Under the pieces are notes generated by a model. It saw only the letters and a program-made list of their open reading frames with translations. It ran no database searches and had not been told where the DNA came from. A stretch of 64,000 nucleotides of DNA, from contig CM082581.2 in the NCBI GenBank assembly GCA_040954595.2, positions 2,604,001-2,668,000 of the forward strand, written 5' to 3'. Numbering within the stretch: position 1 is the stretch's first letter; every line of letters starts with the position of its first letter. This document shows, piece after piece, positions 1 to 12,201 of this stretch. The DNA is from Balanoglossus misakiensis. Lineage: Eukaryota; Hemichordata. Position numbers and translations under genes: made by a program.

Positions 1-588
1 AACGAAAAAGTCGTTATTTAGGCCGTAATAAAACGTTTTTGTCGCCGAGGAGTGAATAAAGAACGGTCAGATCGTTGCGGTGCAGGGGACTCTTATTTTG
101 CACCGCTGCGGTGCAAATTAGATCATTGGAGTTATGCTGCAATATAGTGCGGACAATTTCCGACTTTTTCGAGTACACATCGTGATGGCGAATGGTTCAG
201 GAAGGCTACCCTTTTACCTGAAGGTGTTAACTGATGTTGGTTTAGGACCACTTTTTTTTCTTTTCTTTTTTGTGAGAATTTTTAACGACATTATCAGTGT
301 AATTTTTATCATTTTCATAAAGCCAATTCATTTCAATATCAACGCTGCGTTTTTATCTGTCAGGTAAATAAAACATGCAGGGAAACATGGTCATATTTTT
401 GTCGCGCTTCACTTGGGCATGTCTGAATACGGAGTGCTCAGGAGAGAGAAAGATAAACTCGCTAAAACTGTGTCTTTCCTTCCGCATGACCAACCAAGGA
501 GCGAAAAAGTCGTTATTTAGGCCGTAATAAAACGCTTTTGTCGCCGAGGAGTGAATAAAGAACGGTCAGAACGTTGCGGTGCAGGGAA

Positions 589-617
589 CTCTTATTTGCA
601 CCGCTGCGGTGCAAATA
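589..617. repeat. 29-bp hairpin in satellite monomer (representative)
   Basis: Perfect 14-bp arms (cttatttgcaccgc and its complement) flank a single central T, giving a strong cruciform or hairpin. The core recurs in every monomer. The second subtype carries a duplicated core (1,087-1,146). The monomers with attttgcacc and aaattag have shortened arms. Function is unknown; it could be a recombination-prone or protein-binding site that helps homogenise the array. Confidence 0.8.
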
Positions 618-683
618 AGATCATTGGAGTTATGCTGCAATATAGTGCGGAAAATTTCCTACTTTTTCGAGTACACATCGTGA

Positions 684-755
684 TGGCGAATGGTTCAGGA
701 AGGCTACCCTTTTACCTGAAGGTGTCAACTGATGTTGGTTCGAGACCACTTTTTT
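684..755 (+). promoter_or_regulatory. tRNA-like Pol III promoter block in satellite monomer (representative)
   Basis: An A-box-like tggcgaatgg (684-693) is followed 43 nt later by a B-box match ggttcgagacc (737-747) and then a T run (750-755) that could act as a Pol III terminator. Order, spacing and the D-arm-like stretch after the A box resemble tRNA-Ser/Leu genes with a long variable arm. The block recurs in every monomer. Some monomers have a changed B box, for example ggttcgtgacc in the second subtype and ggtttaggacc near 238. That it derives from a tRNA is inferred; transcription is not shown. Confidence 0.5.
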
Positions 756-3700
756 ATTTTATTTTTTTTTTGTGAGAATTTTTAACGACATTATCAGTGT
801 AATTTTTATCATTTTCATAAAGCCAATTCATTTCAATATCAACGCTGCGTTTTTTATCTGTCGGGTAAAAGAAACATGCAGGGAAACATGGTCATATTTT
901 TGTCGCGGTTCACTTTGGCAAGTCTGAATACGGAGTGCTCAGGAGAGAGAAAGATAAACTCGCTAAAACCATGTCTTTCCGTCCGCATGACCAAGGAGCG
1001 AAAAAGTCGTTATTTATGCCGTAATAAAACGCTTTTGTCGCCGAGGAGTGACTAAAGAACGGTCAGATCGTTGCGGTGCAGGTAACTCTTATTTGCACCG
1101 CTGCGGTGCAGGGAACTCTTATTTGCACCGCTGCGGTGCAAATAAGATCATTGGAGTTATGCTGCAATATAGTGCGGAAAATTTCCGACTTTTTCGAGTA
1201 CACATCGTGATGGCGAATGGTTCAGGAAGGCTACCCTTTTACCTGAAGGTGTCAACTGATGTTGGTTCGTGACCACTTTTTTATTTCTTTTTTTTGTGAG
1301 AATTTTTAACGACATTATTATTGTAATTTTTATCATTTTCATAAAGCCAATTCATTTCAATATCAACGCTGCGTTTTTATCTGTCAGGTAAATAAAACAT
1401 GCAGGGAAACATGGTCATATTTTTGTCGCGCTTCACTTGGGCATGTCTGAATACGGAGTGCTCAGGAGAGAGAAAGATAAACTCGCTAAAACCGTGTCTT
1501 TCCGTCCGAATGACCAACCAAGGAACGAAAAAGTCGTTATTTAGGCCGTAATAAAACGCTTTTGTCGCCGAGGAGTGAATAAAGAACGGTCAGATCGTTG
1601 CGGTGCAGGGGACTCTTATTTTGCACCGCTGCGGTGCAAATTAGATCATTGGAGTTATGATGCAATATAGTGCGGAAAATTTCCGACTTTTTCGAGTACA
1701 CATCGTGATGGCGAATGGTTCAGGAAGGCTAGCCTTTTACCTGAAGGTGTTAACTGATGTTGGTTCGAGACCACTTTTTTTTCTATTTTTTTTTTGTGAG
1801 AATTTTTAACGACATTATCAGTGTAATTTTTATCATTTTCATAAAGCCAATTCATTTCAATATCAACGCTGCGTTTTTATCTGTCAGGTAAATAAAACAT
1901 GCAGGGAAACATGGTCATATTTTTGTCGCGCTTCACTTGGGCATGTCTGAATACGGAGTGCTCAGGAGAGAGAAAGATAAACTCGCTAAAACTGTGTCTT
2001 TCCTTCCGCATGACCAACCAAGGAGCGAAAAAGTCGTTATTTAGGCCGTAATAAAACGCTTTTGTCGCCGAGGAGTGAATAAAGAACGGTCAGAACGTTG
2101 CGGTGCAGGGAACTCTTATTTGCACCGCTGCGGTGCAAATAAGATCATTGGAGTTATGCTGCAATATAGTGCGGAAAATTTCCTACTTTTTCGAGTACAC
2201 ATCGTGATGGCGAATGGTTCAGGAAGGCTACCCTTTTACCTGAAGGTGTCAACTGATGTTGGTTCGAGACCACTTTTTTATTTTATTTTTTTTTTGTGAG
2301 AATTTTTAACGACATTATCAGTGTAATTTTTATCATTTTCATAAAGCCAATTCATTTCAATATCAACGCTGCGTTTTTTATCTGTCGGGTAAAAGAAACA
2401 TGCAGGGAAACATGGTCATATTTTTGTCGCGGTTCACTTTGGCAAGTCTGAATACGGAGTGCTCAGGAGAGAGAAAGATAAACTCGCTAAAACCATGTCT
2501 TTCCGTCCGCATGACCAAGGAGCGAAAAAGTCGTTATTTATGCCGTAATAAAACGCTTTTGTCGCCGAGGAGTGACTAAAGAACGGTCAGATCGTTGCGG
2601 TGCAGGTAACTCTTATTTGCACCGCTGCGGTGCAGGGAACTCTTATTTGCACCGCTGCGGTGCAAATAAGATCATTGGAGTTATGCTGCAATATAGTGCG
2701 GAAAATTTCCGACTTTTTCGAGTACACATCGTGATGGCGAATGGTTCAGGAAGGCTACCCTTTTACCTGAAGGTGTCAACTGATGTTGGTTCGTGACCAC
2801 TTTTTTATTTCTTTTTTTTGTGAGAATTTTTAACGACATTATTATTGTAATTTTTATCATTTTCATAAAGCCAATTCATTTCAATATCAACGCTGCGTTT
2901 TTATCTGTCAGGTAAATAAAACATGCAGGGAAACATGGTCATATTTTTGTCGCGCTTCACTTGGGCATGTCTGAATACGGAGTGCTCAGGAGAGAGAAAG
3001 ATAAACTCGCTAAAACCGTGTCTTTCCGTCCGAATGACCAACCAAGGAACGAAAAAGTCGTTATTTAGGCCGTAATAAAACGCTTTTGTCGCCGAGGAGT
3101 GAATAAAGAACGGTCAGATCGTTGCGGTGCAGGGGACTCTTATTTTGCACCGCTGCGGTGCAAATTAGATCATTGGAGTTATGATGCAATATAGTGCGGA
3201 AAATTTCCGACTTTTTCGAGTACACATCGTGATGGCGAATGGTTCAGGAAGGCTAGCCTTTTACCTGAAGGTGTTAACTGATGTTGGTTCGAGACCACTT
3301 TTTTTTCTATTTTTTTTTTGTGAGAATTTTTAACGACATTATCAGTGTAATTTTTATCATTTTCATAAAGCCAATTCATTTCAATATCAACGCTGCGTTT
3401 TTATCTGTCAGGTAAATAAAACATGCAGGGAAACATGGTCATATTTTTGTCGCGCTTCACTTGGGCATGTCTGAATACGGAGTGCTCAGGAGAGAGAAAG
3501 ATAAACTCGCTAAAACTGTGTCTTTCCTTCCGCATGACCAACCAAGGAGCGAAAAAGTCGTTATTTAGGCCGTAATAAAACGCTTTTGTCGCCGAGGAGT
3601 GAATAAAGAACGGTCAGAACGTTGCGGTGCAGGGAACTCTTATTTGCACCGCTGCGGTGCAAATAAGATCATTGGAGTTATGCTGCAATATAGTGCGGAA

Positions 3701-6700
3701 AATTTCCTACTTTTTCGAGTACACATCGTGATGGCGAATGGTTCAGGAAGGCTACCCTTTTACCTGAAGGTGTCAACTGATGTTGGTTCGAGACCACTTT
3801 TTTATTTTATTTTTTTTTTGTGAGAATTTTTAACGACATTATCAGTGTAATTTTTATCATTTTCATAAAGCCAATTCATTTCAATATCAACGCTGCGTTT
3901 TTTATCTGTCGGGTAAAAGAAACATGCAGGGAAACATGGTCATATTTTTGTCGCGGTTCACTTTGGCAAGTCTGAATACGGAGTGCTCAGGAGAGAGAAA
4001 GATAAACTCGCTAAAACCATGTCTTTCCGTCCGCATGACCAAGGAGCGAAAAAGTCGTTATTTATGCCGTAATAAAACGCTTTTGTCGCCGAGGAGTGAC
4101 TAAAGAACGGTCAGATCGTTGCGGTGCAGGTAACTCTTATTTGCACCGCTGCGGTGCAGGGAACTCTTATTTGCACCGCTGCGGTGCAAATAAGATCATT
4201 GGAGTTATGCTGCAATATAGTGCGGAAAATTTCCGACTTTTTCGAGTACACATCGTGATGGCGAATGGTTCAGGAAGGCTACCCTTTTACCTGAAGGTGT
4301 CAACTGATGTTGGTTCGTGACCACTTTTTTATTTCTTTTTTTTGTGAGAATTTTTAACGACATTATTATTGTAATTTTTATCATTTTCATAAAGCCAATT
4401 CATTTCAATATCAACGCTGCGTTTTTATCTGTCAGGTAAATAAAACATGCAGGGAAACATGGTCATATTTTTGTCGCGCTTCACTTGGGCATGTCTGAAT
4501 ACGGAGTGCTCAGGAGAGAGAAAGATAAACTCGCTAAAACCGTGTCTTTCCGTCCGAATGACCAACCAAGGAACGAAAAAGTCGTTATTTAGGCCGTAAT
4601 AAAACGCTTTTGTCGCCGAGGAGTGAATAAAGAACGGTCAGATCGTTGCGGTGCAGGGGACTCTTATTTTGCACCGCTGCGGTGCAAATTAGATCATTGG
4701 AGTTATGATGCAATATAGTGCGGAAAATTTCCGACTTTTTCGAGTACACATCGTGATGGCGAATGGTTCAGGAAGGCTAGCCTTTTACCTGAAGGTGTTA
4801 ACTGATGTTGGTTCGAGACCACTTTTTTTTCTATTTTTTTTTTGTGAGAATTTTTAACGACATTATCAGTGTAATTTTTATCATTTTCATAAAGCCAATT
4901 CATTTCAATATCAACGCTGCGTTTTTATCTGTCAGGTAAATAAAACATGCAGGGAAACATGGTCATATTTTTGTCGCGCTTCACTTGGGCATGTCTGAAT
5001 ACGGAGTGCTCAGGAGAGAGAAAGATAAACTCGCTAAAACTGTGTCTTTCCTTCCGCATGACCAACCAAGGAGCGAAAAAGTCGTTATTTAGGCCGTAAT
5101 AAAACGCTTTTGTCGCCGAGGAGTGAATAAAGAACGGTCAGAACGTTGCGGTGCAGGGAACTCTTATTTGCACCGCTGCGGTGCAAATAAGATCATTGGA
5201 GTTATGCTGCAATATAGTGCGGAAAATTTCCTACTTTTTCGAGTACACATCGTGATGGCGAATGGTTCAGGAAGGCTAGCCTTTTACCTGAAGGTGTCAA
5301 CTGATGTTGGTTCGAGACCACTTTTTTATTTTATTTTTTTTTTGTGAGAATTTTTAACGACATTATCAGTGTAATTTTTATCATTTTCATAAAGCCAATT
5401 CATTTCAATATCAACGCTGCGTTTTTTATCTGTCGGGTAAAAGAAACATGCAGGGAAACATGGTCATATTTTTGTCGCGGTTCACTTTGGCAAGTCTGAA
5501 TACGGAGTGCTCAGGAGAGAGAAAGATAAACTCGCTAAAACCATGTCTTTCCGTCCGCATGACCAAGGAGCGAAAAAGTCGTTATTTATGCCGTAATAAA
5601 ACGCTTTTGTCGCCGAGGAGTGACTAAAGAACGGTCAGATCGTTGCGGTGCAGGTAACTCTTATTTGCACCGCTGCGGTGCAGGGAACTCTTATTTGCAC
5701 CGCTGCGGTGCAAATAAGATCATTGGAGTTATGCTGCAATATAGTGCGGAAAATTTCCGACTTTTTCGAGTACACATCGTGATGGCGAATGGTTCAGGAA
5801 GGCTACCCTTTTACCTGAAGGTGTCAACTGATGTTGGTTCGTGACCACTTTTTTATTTCTTTTTTTTTGTGAGAATTTTTAACGACATTATTATTGTAAT
5901 TTTTATCATTTTCATAAAGCCAATTCATTTCAATATCAACGCTGCGTTTTTATCTGTCAGGTAAATAAAACATGCAGGGAAACATGGTCATATTTTTGTC
6001 GCGCTTCACTTGGGCATGTCTGAATACGGAGTGCTCAGGAGAGAGAAAGATAAACTCGCTAAAACCGTGTCTTTCCGTCCGAATGACCAACCAAGGAACG
6101 AAAAAGTCGTTATTTAGGCCGTAATAAAACGCTTTTGTCGCCGAGGAGTGAATAAAGAACGGTCAGATCGTTGCGGTGCAGGGGACTCTTATTTTGCACC
6201 GCTGCGGTGCAAATTAGATCATTGGAGTTATGATGCAATATAGTGCGGAAAATTTCCGACTTTTTCGAGTACACATCGTGATGGCGAATGGTTCAGGAAG
6301 GCTAGCCTTTTACCTGAAGGTGTTAACTGATGTTGGTTCGAGACCACTTTTTTTTCTATTTTTTTTTTGTGAGAATTTTTAACGACATTATCAGTGTAAT
6401 TTTTATCATTTTCATAAAGCCAATTCATTTCAATATCAACGCTGCGTTTTTATCTGTCAGGTAAATAAAACATGCAGGGAAACATGGTCATATTTTTGTC
6501 GCGCTTCACTTGGGCATGTCTGAATACGGAGTGCTCAGGAGAGAGAAAGATAAACTCGCTAAAACTGTGTCTTTCCTTCCGCATGACCAACCAAGGAGCG
6601 AAAAAGTCGTTATTTAGGCCGTAATAAAACGCTTTTGTCGCCGAGGAGTGAATAAAGAACGGTCAGAACGTTGCGGTGCAGGGAACTCTTATTTGCACCG

Positions 6701-7618
6701 CTGCGGTGCAAATAAGATCATTGGAGTTATGCTGCAATATAGTGCGGAAAATTTCCTACTTTTTCGAGTACACATCGTGATGGCGAATGGTTCAGGAAGG
6801 CTAGCCTTTTACCTGAAGGTGTCAACTGATGTTGGTTCGAGACCACTTTTTTATTTTATTTTTTTTTTGTGAGAATTTTTAACGACATTATCAGTGTAAT
6901 TTTTATCATTTTCATAAAGCCAATTCATTTCAATATCAACGCTGCGTTTTTTATCTGTCGGGTAAAAGAAACATGCAGGGAAACATGGTCATATTTTTGT
7001 CGCGGTTCACTTTGGCAAGTCTGAATACGGAGTGCTCAGGAGAGAGAAAGATAAACTCGCTAAAACCGTGTCTTTCCGTCCGAATGACCAACCAAGGAAC
7101 GAAAAAGTCGTTATTTAGGCCGTAATAAAACGCTTTTGTCGCCGAGGAGTGAATAAAGAACGGTCAGATCGTTGCGGTGCAGGGGACTCTTATTTTGCAC
7201 CGCTGCGGTGCAAATTAGATCATTGGAGTTATGATGCAATAAGTGCGGAAAATTTCCGACATTTTCGAGTACACATCGTGATGGCGAATGGTTCAGGAAG
7301 GCTAGCCTTTTACCTGAAGGTGTTAACTGATGTTGGTTCGAGACCACTTTTTTTTCTATTTTTTTGTGAGAATTTTTAACGACATTATCAGTGTAATTTT
7401 TATCATTTTCATAAAGCCAATTCATTTCAATATCAACGCTGCGTTTTTATCTGTCAGGTAAATAAAACATGCAGGGAAACATGGTCATATTTTTGTCGCG
7501 GTTCACTTTGGCAAGTCTGAATACGGAGTGCTCAGGAGAGAGAAAGATAAACTCGCTAAAACCGTGTCTTTCCGTCCGAATGACCAACCAAGGAGCGAAA
7601 AAGTCGTTATTTAGGCCG

Positions 7619-8607
7619 TGTAGCGGCACACAAACAGACTTCCTTTTATGGTCAACTATATAGTCTGCTGCGCACTGCTTGGGGTAAACAGTCAGGGTAG
7701 ATCTCTCCACAATGCGTCGCTCTTTAACAAATCACTGCTAGTGTCAAATTCTTTGTCACAGGGTTTATTCGACACTATACATAGACGTGGAACGGTAAAC
7801 TTAAAGACGTGGAACGTAGAACGATTGACTGAAAATAAAATAAAATAATACACTACATAAGTATTTGTCACTGTTACACAACTCGAGGGTTCAAAGGTCA
7901 AGTTTACCACCTTGAACCATGGCCTCTTGTGTATGGCGCCCTCTAGAGGCAAGAAGCATGCACTTGCCCCTTCTAAAGTACTTTGCATTCCAAAGCCTAA
8001 TTAATTATGCATAAAGCACTTTCAAACAGAAGAAACTCTAAATCTATAAAATACATCACTGAAGTCAAAAAGCAACTTGTGTCCGATGAACTGTCTAAAT
8101 CAGAGTCCGTGGAAAGTCTCTTGGTATGAAATATGATGTGTAAAACTGATTTGAAAATTGCCACATGCCATCTCTGCCAGGAGAGAATGGCCAACTTGTG
8201 TGGTACTCACAGTCCACGAATAAAACTTGATTTCTACAGAATATTTTGGCTCGAAAATAGGCTTACCAGAATTATGTGACCTCCTGGCTGTTAGCCCATC
8301 AAAACAATACAATTCATGGACTGGTCCGTCCCCTTTTGAGTGTGTTAGAAGCACAAAACCGACACTCTCTCTTCAGCACAATGCTTGCTCTTTGAAAACC
8401 CATGTGCTTCTGAAACCTAGTACTTACATTTGACTGAAGTTGAACTTTGATATGGTATTACGTAATGGGGGTAATGCCCTTGACAGGAAGTATGAGTCAC
8501 CGTTATACAAGTGCCTTGACCTAGTGTCGATACTAAGCAAATTTAAGTCAAACAGAAACCATAAGAATAAAACTGCTACTTTAAGCTAAATATTTTTGGC
8601 CGTAACA
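7619..8607 (-). repeat. BEL element 3' LTR (left arm)
   Basis: A 989-bp segment bounded by TG...CA when read on the minus strand. On the inner side it is preceded (minus sense) by a purine-rich tract with aggggaccggaa, the expected polypurine tract. On the outer side it joins directly to a satellite monomer after ttaggccg. The inverted copy at 43,146-44,134 has exactly the same length. The LTR has an AATAAA polyadenylation signal (43,984-43,989 in the right copy). No 5' LTR is present, so the element is 5' truncated. TG/CA ends, a polypurine tract and direct adjacency to a known repeat make this call strong although only one LTR per copy remains. Confidence 0.85.
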
Positions 8608-8731
8608 TTCCGGTCCCCTAATTGTAAGGAAATGCTTTCTGAGCAATTACCAAACTAGTAATAGGTCCAAAAATTGTCAAACATATATTGTCATTGCCAC
8701 TTAGCTGCATGTGTCCACTTTTCAGTCGTTT

Positions 8732-9814
8732 CTATACCACATCAGCTTCCAACAGCACACACAATTTGTCCACTGGTCGATCCAGGGTCGATGTTTTGGT
8801 CTTCACCGTTGCAACACGCACAAATCCCTTCTTGTCTCTTTTCACATCGATGACCACTCCTAGGGGCCAGGAATTTCTTTGTGCAGAGTTGTCCACAATC
8901 AAGACCACGTCCCCCACGGTGAGATTTCTCCTGGGTTTGAGCCACTTCTGCCTTTCCTGCAGCAGGGGGAGATATTCTTTAACCCATCTCTTCCAAAATA
9001 TGTCTGCCAGGTACTGTACTTGGCGCCACCTGCGACGAGCGTAGTTGTCGTTCTTGCAAAATATACCAGGTGGTAGATTCTGTGTGGGCTGCTACATCAG
9101 TAGATGATTCGGTGTGAGAACTTCAAGATCATTCGGATCATCAGATAGCTTGGTGATGGGGCGACTGTTGATAATGGCTTCAACTTCACAGAACAACGTC
9201 TGCAGCGCTTCATCATCTAAACGAATAGCCTGTTCTTTCATCAATGAGAACAATATCTTCCGTATGGTTCTGATCTGACGTTCCCATATTCCTCCGAAGT
9301 GAGATGCCGCTGGGGGGTTGAACTCCCACTTCACACTGTGTTGATATAGGGCTTCAGATATTTTGTGGTGATTCCACTTCTCAATTTCTTCGTGTAGTTC
9401 ACGATTGGCACCGACGAAATTGGTTCCGTTGTCAGATCTGATCACTTTCACTTGTCCTCTTCTTGCTGTAAATCGTCGAAGGCTGTTGATGCATGAGTCT
9501 GTATCTAGCGAGTGTGCCACTTCGAGATGTACAGCCCGTGTCGCCAAACAAGTAAAGATCACTCCATACCTCTTCACAGTGCTGCGACCACGCTTGACTT
9601 CCAACGGGCCGAAGTAGTCTACACCTGTTCTCGTGAATGGTGCTTCTTCTGGTGTGATGCGGTCTGCCGGCAGGTCTGCCATTTTCTGCTCACCGACCTT
9701 CGCTCTGTATCTTCGACAGATCACGCATTTTGCTATAATGCTACGGACTGCAGTGTTTGCTCGCAGGATCCAAAACTTCTCCCTTAGTCTCGCCAACATT
9801 GAGTTTCTTCCCAT
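8732..9814 (-). pseudogene. BEL/Pao integrase and C-terminal domain, left copy, broken
   Basis: Reading on the minus strand, this encodes a zinc-binding segment ending CVICRRYRAK, then an integrase core with GVDYFGPLEVKRG, RSDNGTNFVGANRE and SHFGGIWERQIRTIR. The last two are the BEL/Pao forms of the second Asp and catalytic Glu motifs. A DUF5641-type tail follows ([18 protein letters not shown]... [11 protein letters not shown]). An in-frame TAG at about 9,089-9,091 interrupts the tail in this copy; the right copy has TTG (Leu) there. The stop at ~9,842 lies just upstream in both copies. In the family this enzyme inserts the cDNA into chromosomes. This copy is a remnant. Confidence 0.9.
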
Positions 9815-9841
9815 ATGTCCGACCGCACGATGTATCTCTTC

Positions 9842-10315
9842 TCAGATGAGTCTCGATACTGGAGTGTCCCTTGGGAGGACCATTGGGTGCTTGCTTTCTT
9901 CTGGTAGTGACGCTCGCTCAAGACGTCCGCCAACACGTATTATCCCATCTTTCAGCATCGGATCCAGCTTGTAAAGCGGGCTGGATTTCTTCACTTCTTC
10001 ACCTTTCTGTAGGGCGGTGACTTCTTCCGGGAAGTGACAATGTTGTGTGTAGCGTATAATCGCCTTCTCTGCTTCTTGTAACATTTCGAATGGGAGTGCT
10101 GGAATTTCACTTTCCTCCTTACTTCCCCTCTTTCTCATCTTTTCTTTGCTGAGCTCTTCTTTACCTTTCGTCTCAGGTTCTTCATCGAGATTTTCTCTCA
10201 GCATCCCTTTCTGTTGAACTAATCTTCTTAGCTTTTCCTTCGCCAACAGAATCCATCCCACTGTCTTCTTGAGTTTCTTCCAGACGGAAACACGTGATAT
10301 GATGTCATCAATCAC
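9842..10315 (-). pseudogene. BEL/Pao pol linker between RNase H and integrase, left copy
   Basis: A lysine- and glutamate-rich segment (157 codons) starts near IDDIISRVSVWKKLKKTVGW and ends LPRDTPVSRLI before a TGA. It matches the right copy across its length, including the TGA, so that stop predates the duplication. A small deletion with several C-to-T-like changes near 10,316-10,340 throws the reading frame between this segment and the RT-RNase H segment. In BEL elements this stretch leads into the integrase zinc finger (HR...GHxG), which follows immediately after the stop. It is part of one decayed pol gene. Confidence 0.8.
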
Positions 10316-10332
10316 CAGTGTGGATGTGTCTG

Positions 10333-12201
10333 CTATTCAACATTTATCTGTTTCTTGACCTCTGGGTCATCCTCCGGTATAATCTTCGATACCGATTGTT
10401 GTGTAGGCCATTCATTCTCTGGTCCCCATAGGAACGTTGGGCCTTCTATCCATCTCTTGTTTCGGAGAAACTGGTGTACAGTCAGCCCTCTGGAAGCATC
10501 GTCAGCCGGGTTAGACTGTGTGTTTACGTACTTCCATTGGTGCATTTCCGAACCTTCACGAATTATGTTGATTCGATTTGAAACAAAGGTGTGGAAACAG
10601 GTGGTCTCGTTGGCGATGTATCTCAGTACTGACATGCTGTCTGTCCAGAAATATACCGCATCTATACGCTGATCCAACTCCCTCTCCAACAACTTGTTCA
10701 TTCTGACTGCCACGGTAGCTGCCATTAATTCCAAACGAGGAATGGTGGTCTTCTTGAGTGGTGCCACTCTGGCTTTTCCCATCAGTAGAGCGCAGTGAAT
10801 TTCTCCGTCTTCATTCATCAGGCGAACATAGGACGCAGTTCCATACCCATGCTCACTTGCATCGGAAAAATGATGTACTTCACACCGCTTCACCTCTCCA
10901 AAATCAGCCGGCTTGAAGCATCTATCTACTGACAGTTCTTCTAGTTGTGGGAGATCGGTTAGCCATTGTCGCCATCTCTTCTGATCTCCTTGACTGATCG
11001 TCTGGTCCCATCCGAGATTTCGGTGGCACAGATCCTGTAGTAATATTCTCGCTGGCAGTATGAACGGTGATGCTAATCCCGGCGGATCGTAGACCGAACT
11101 GACGACTGATAATATGCCCCTTCTGCTTACAGGTCTGTCTTGGATGTCTATTTTAAATCCCAGAGTGTCTGGTTCGACCGACCAATACACCCCTAGAGCA
11201 CGTTCGGTTGGCAGGTCATCATAGTCGAGCTTCAGTTGCTTAACTTCTTTGCCTCTCTCTTGTACGGGAATGGATTCCAAGACCTCACGACTGCTACTGA
11301 TCCACTTCGTCAGACGAAAGCCTCCCATCTGGCAAGCTGCTGTCAGTTCTTGTGCTAACTTCATAGCTTCGGGCACACTACTCACTGACTTGAGACAGTC
11401 GTCCACGTAGAAATTTCTCATAATGGTGTCGATGACTTCAGTATTGAATCTGTGGCTGTTGTCTTGAGCAGTTCTGTGTAGGGCTGTATTCGCACAACTT
11501 GGAGATGATACTGCTCCAAATAGATGAACCCGCATTTGGTAGACTTCTGGCTGGTTGTTAATGTTTCCCTCAAGCCACCAATAGAAGCGTAGACAATCAC
11601 TGTCTTCTTTGGGCACCTGTACTTGGTGAAACATTGCTTCTATGTCTGCCATCAGCGCTACTGGTTCCTGACGAAATCGCAACAGCACACCGACAAGATT
11701 GTTAGTCAGATCCGGCCCTTGTAATAATAGGTCATTGAGAGATATCCCCTGGAACTTCGCCGAACAGTCAAAGACAACACGGATCTTCTCTGGCTTCTTT
11801 GGGTGATAGACTCTGTGATGAGGTATATACCATATCCTCCCATCGTCTTGCTGTGGCCTCTCTTGCTGAACTTTGACAGCGTAGCCCTTGTCAATTATAT
11901 CTGACATGAACTTCTTATAGTCCTCCTGGAACTTGGGATTTCTTCTGAATTTCCTCTCAAGTGACTTCAGGCGATTCAGAGCATACTGCTCATTGTTGGG
12001 TAGTCTGACTTCTTCACTACGAAATGGTAATCCAATTTCGTAATGTCCATCTTTGAGTTTGATTGACTTGTTCACTTCATTCAGGAACTTCTTGTCCTCC
12101 TGTGAATGCTCTCTTTTATCATCAATGACTCGTTCTGGAAAATCCAAATTGATTGCGTGTCGCACTAACTGGTCTAATTTCTTCAGACCTTCCGCCAACA
12201 C
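10333..12201 (-). pseudogene. BEL/Pao reverse transcriptase-RNase H, left copy
   Basis: About 622 codons. Early residues (IWYIPHHRVYHPKKPEKIRVVFDCSAKF split over two motifs, with GISLNDLLLQGPDL) are the classic BEL RT start. The palm has ADIEAMFHQVQV, then the catalytic NFYVDDCLKS, the YVDD form typical of BEL/Pao. An RNase H region carries HHFSDASEHGYG, IPRLELMAATVAVR, FWTDSMSVLRYI and NPADDASRGL. The protease and Gag that should precede it are absent; the sequence ends at about 12,205, where the GyA 5' region begins. The first codon is therefore not a real start. The frame is open to 10,333, better preserved than the right copy, which has a TAG at 26,993. Confidence 0.92.

Larger units (their letters stand above)
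1..7618 (+). repeat. Satellite array with 1,524-bp higher-order repeat
   Basis: A tandem array of ~500-bp monomers of three subtypes (spacings about 497, 527 and 500 bp) arranged in a higher-order unit of 1,524-1,525 bp. Equivalent points fall at 551, 2,075, 3,599, 5,123 and 6,648. Successive units look nearly identical; a few positions differ, such as ggctaccc versus ggctagcc, and a T-run length. The last monomer is cut at 7,618 by the BEL LTR. Short open frames of 60-75 codons recur in every unit on both strands, but they are by-products of the repeat. Inverted copies lie at 44,135-45,993 and decayed ones at 54,326-55,705. The near-identity suggests recent expansion by unequal exchange, or an assembly-sensitive region. 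Confidence 0.95.

Noticed and set aside
551-6872. Recurring 61-77 codon ORFs in the satellite as a conserved small-protein family
   Set aside because: They repeat only because the DNA repeats, occur on both strands and in several frames, begin at GTG or shared positions, and break with single-base changes between units.
9405-9974. Plus-strand ORFs opposite the BEL integrase
   Set aside because: Shadow frames of the well-supported minus-strand integrase; no motif and they recur as shadows in the right copy.
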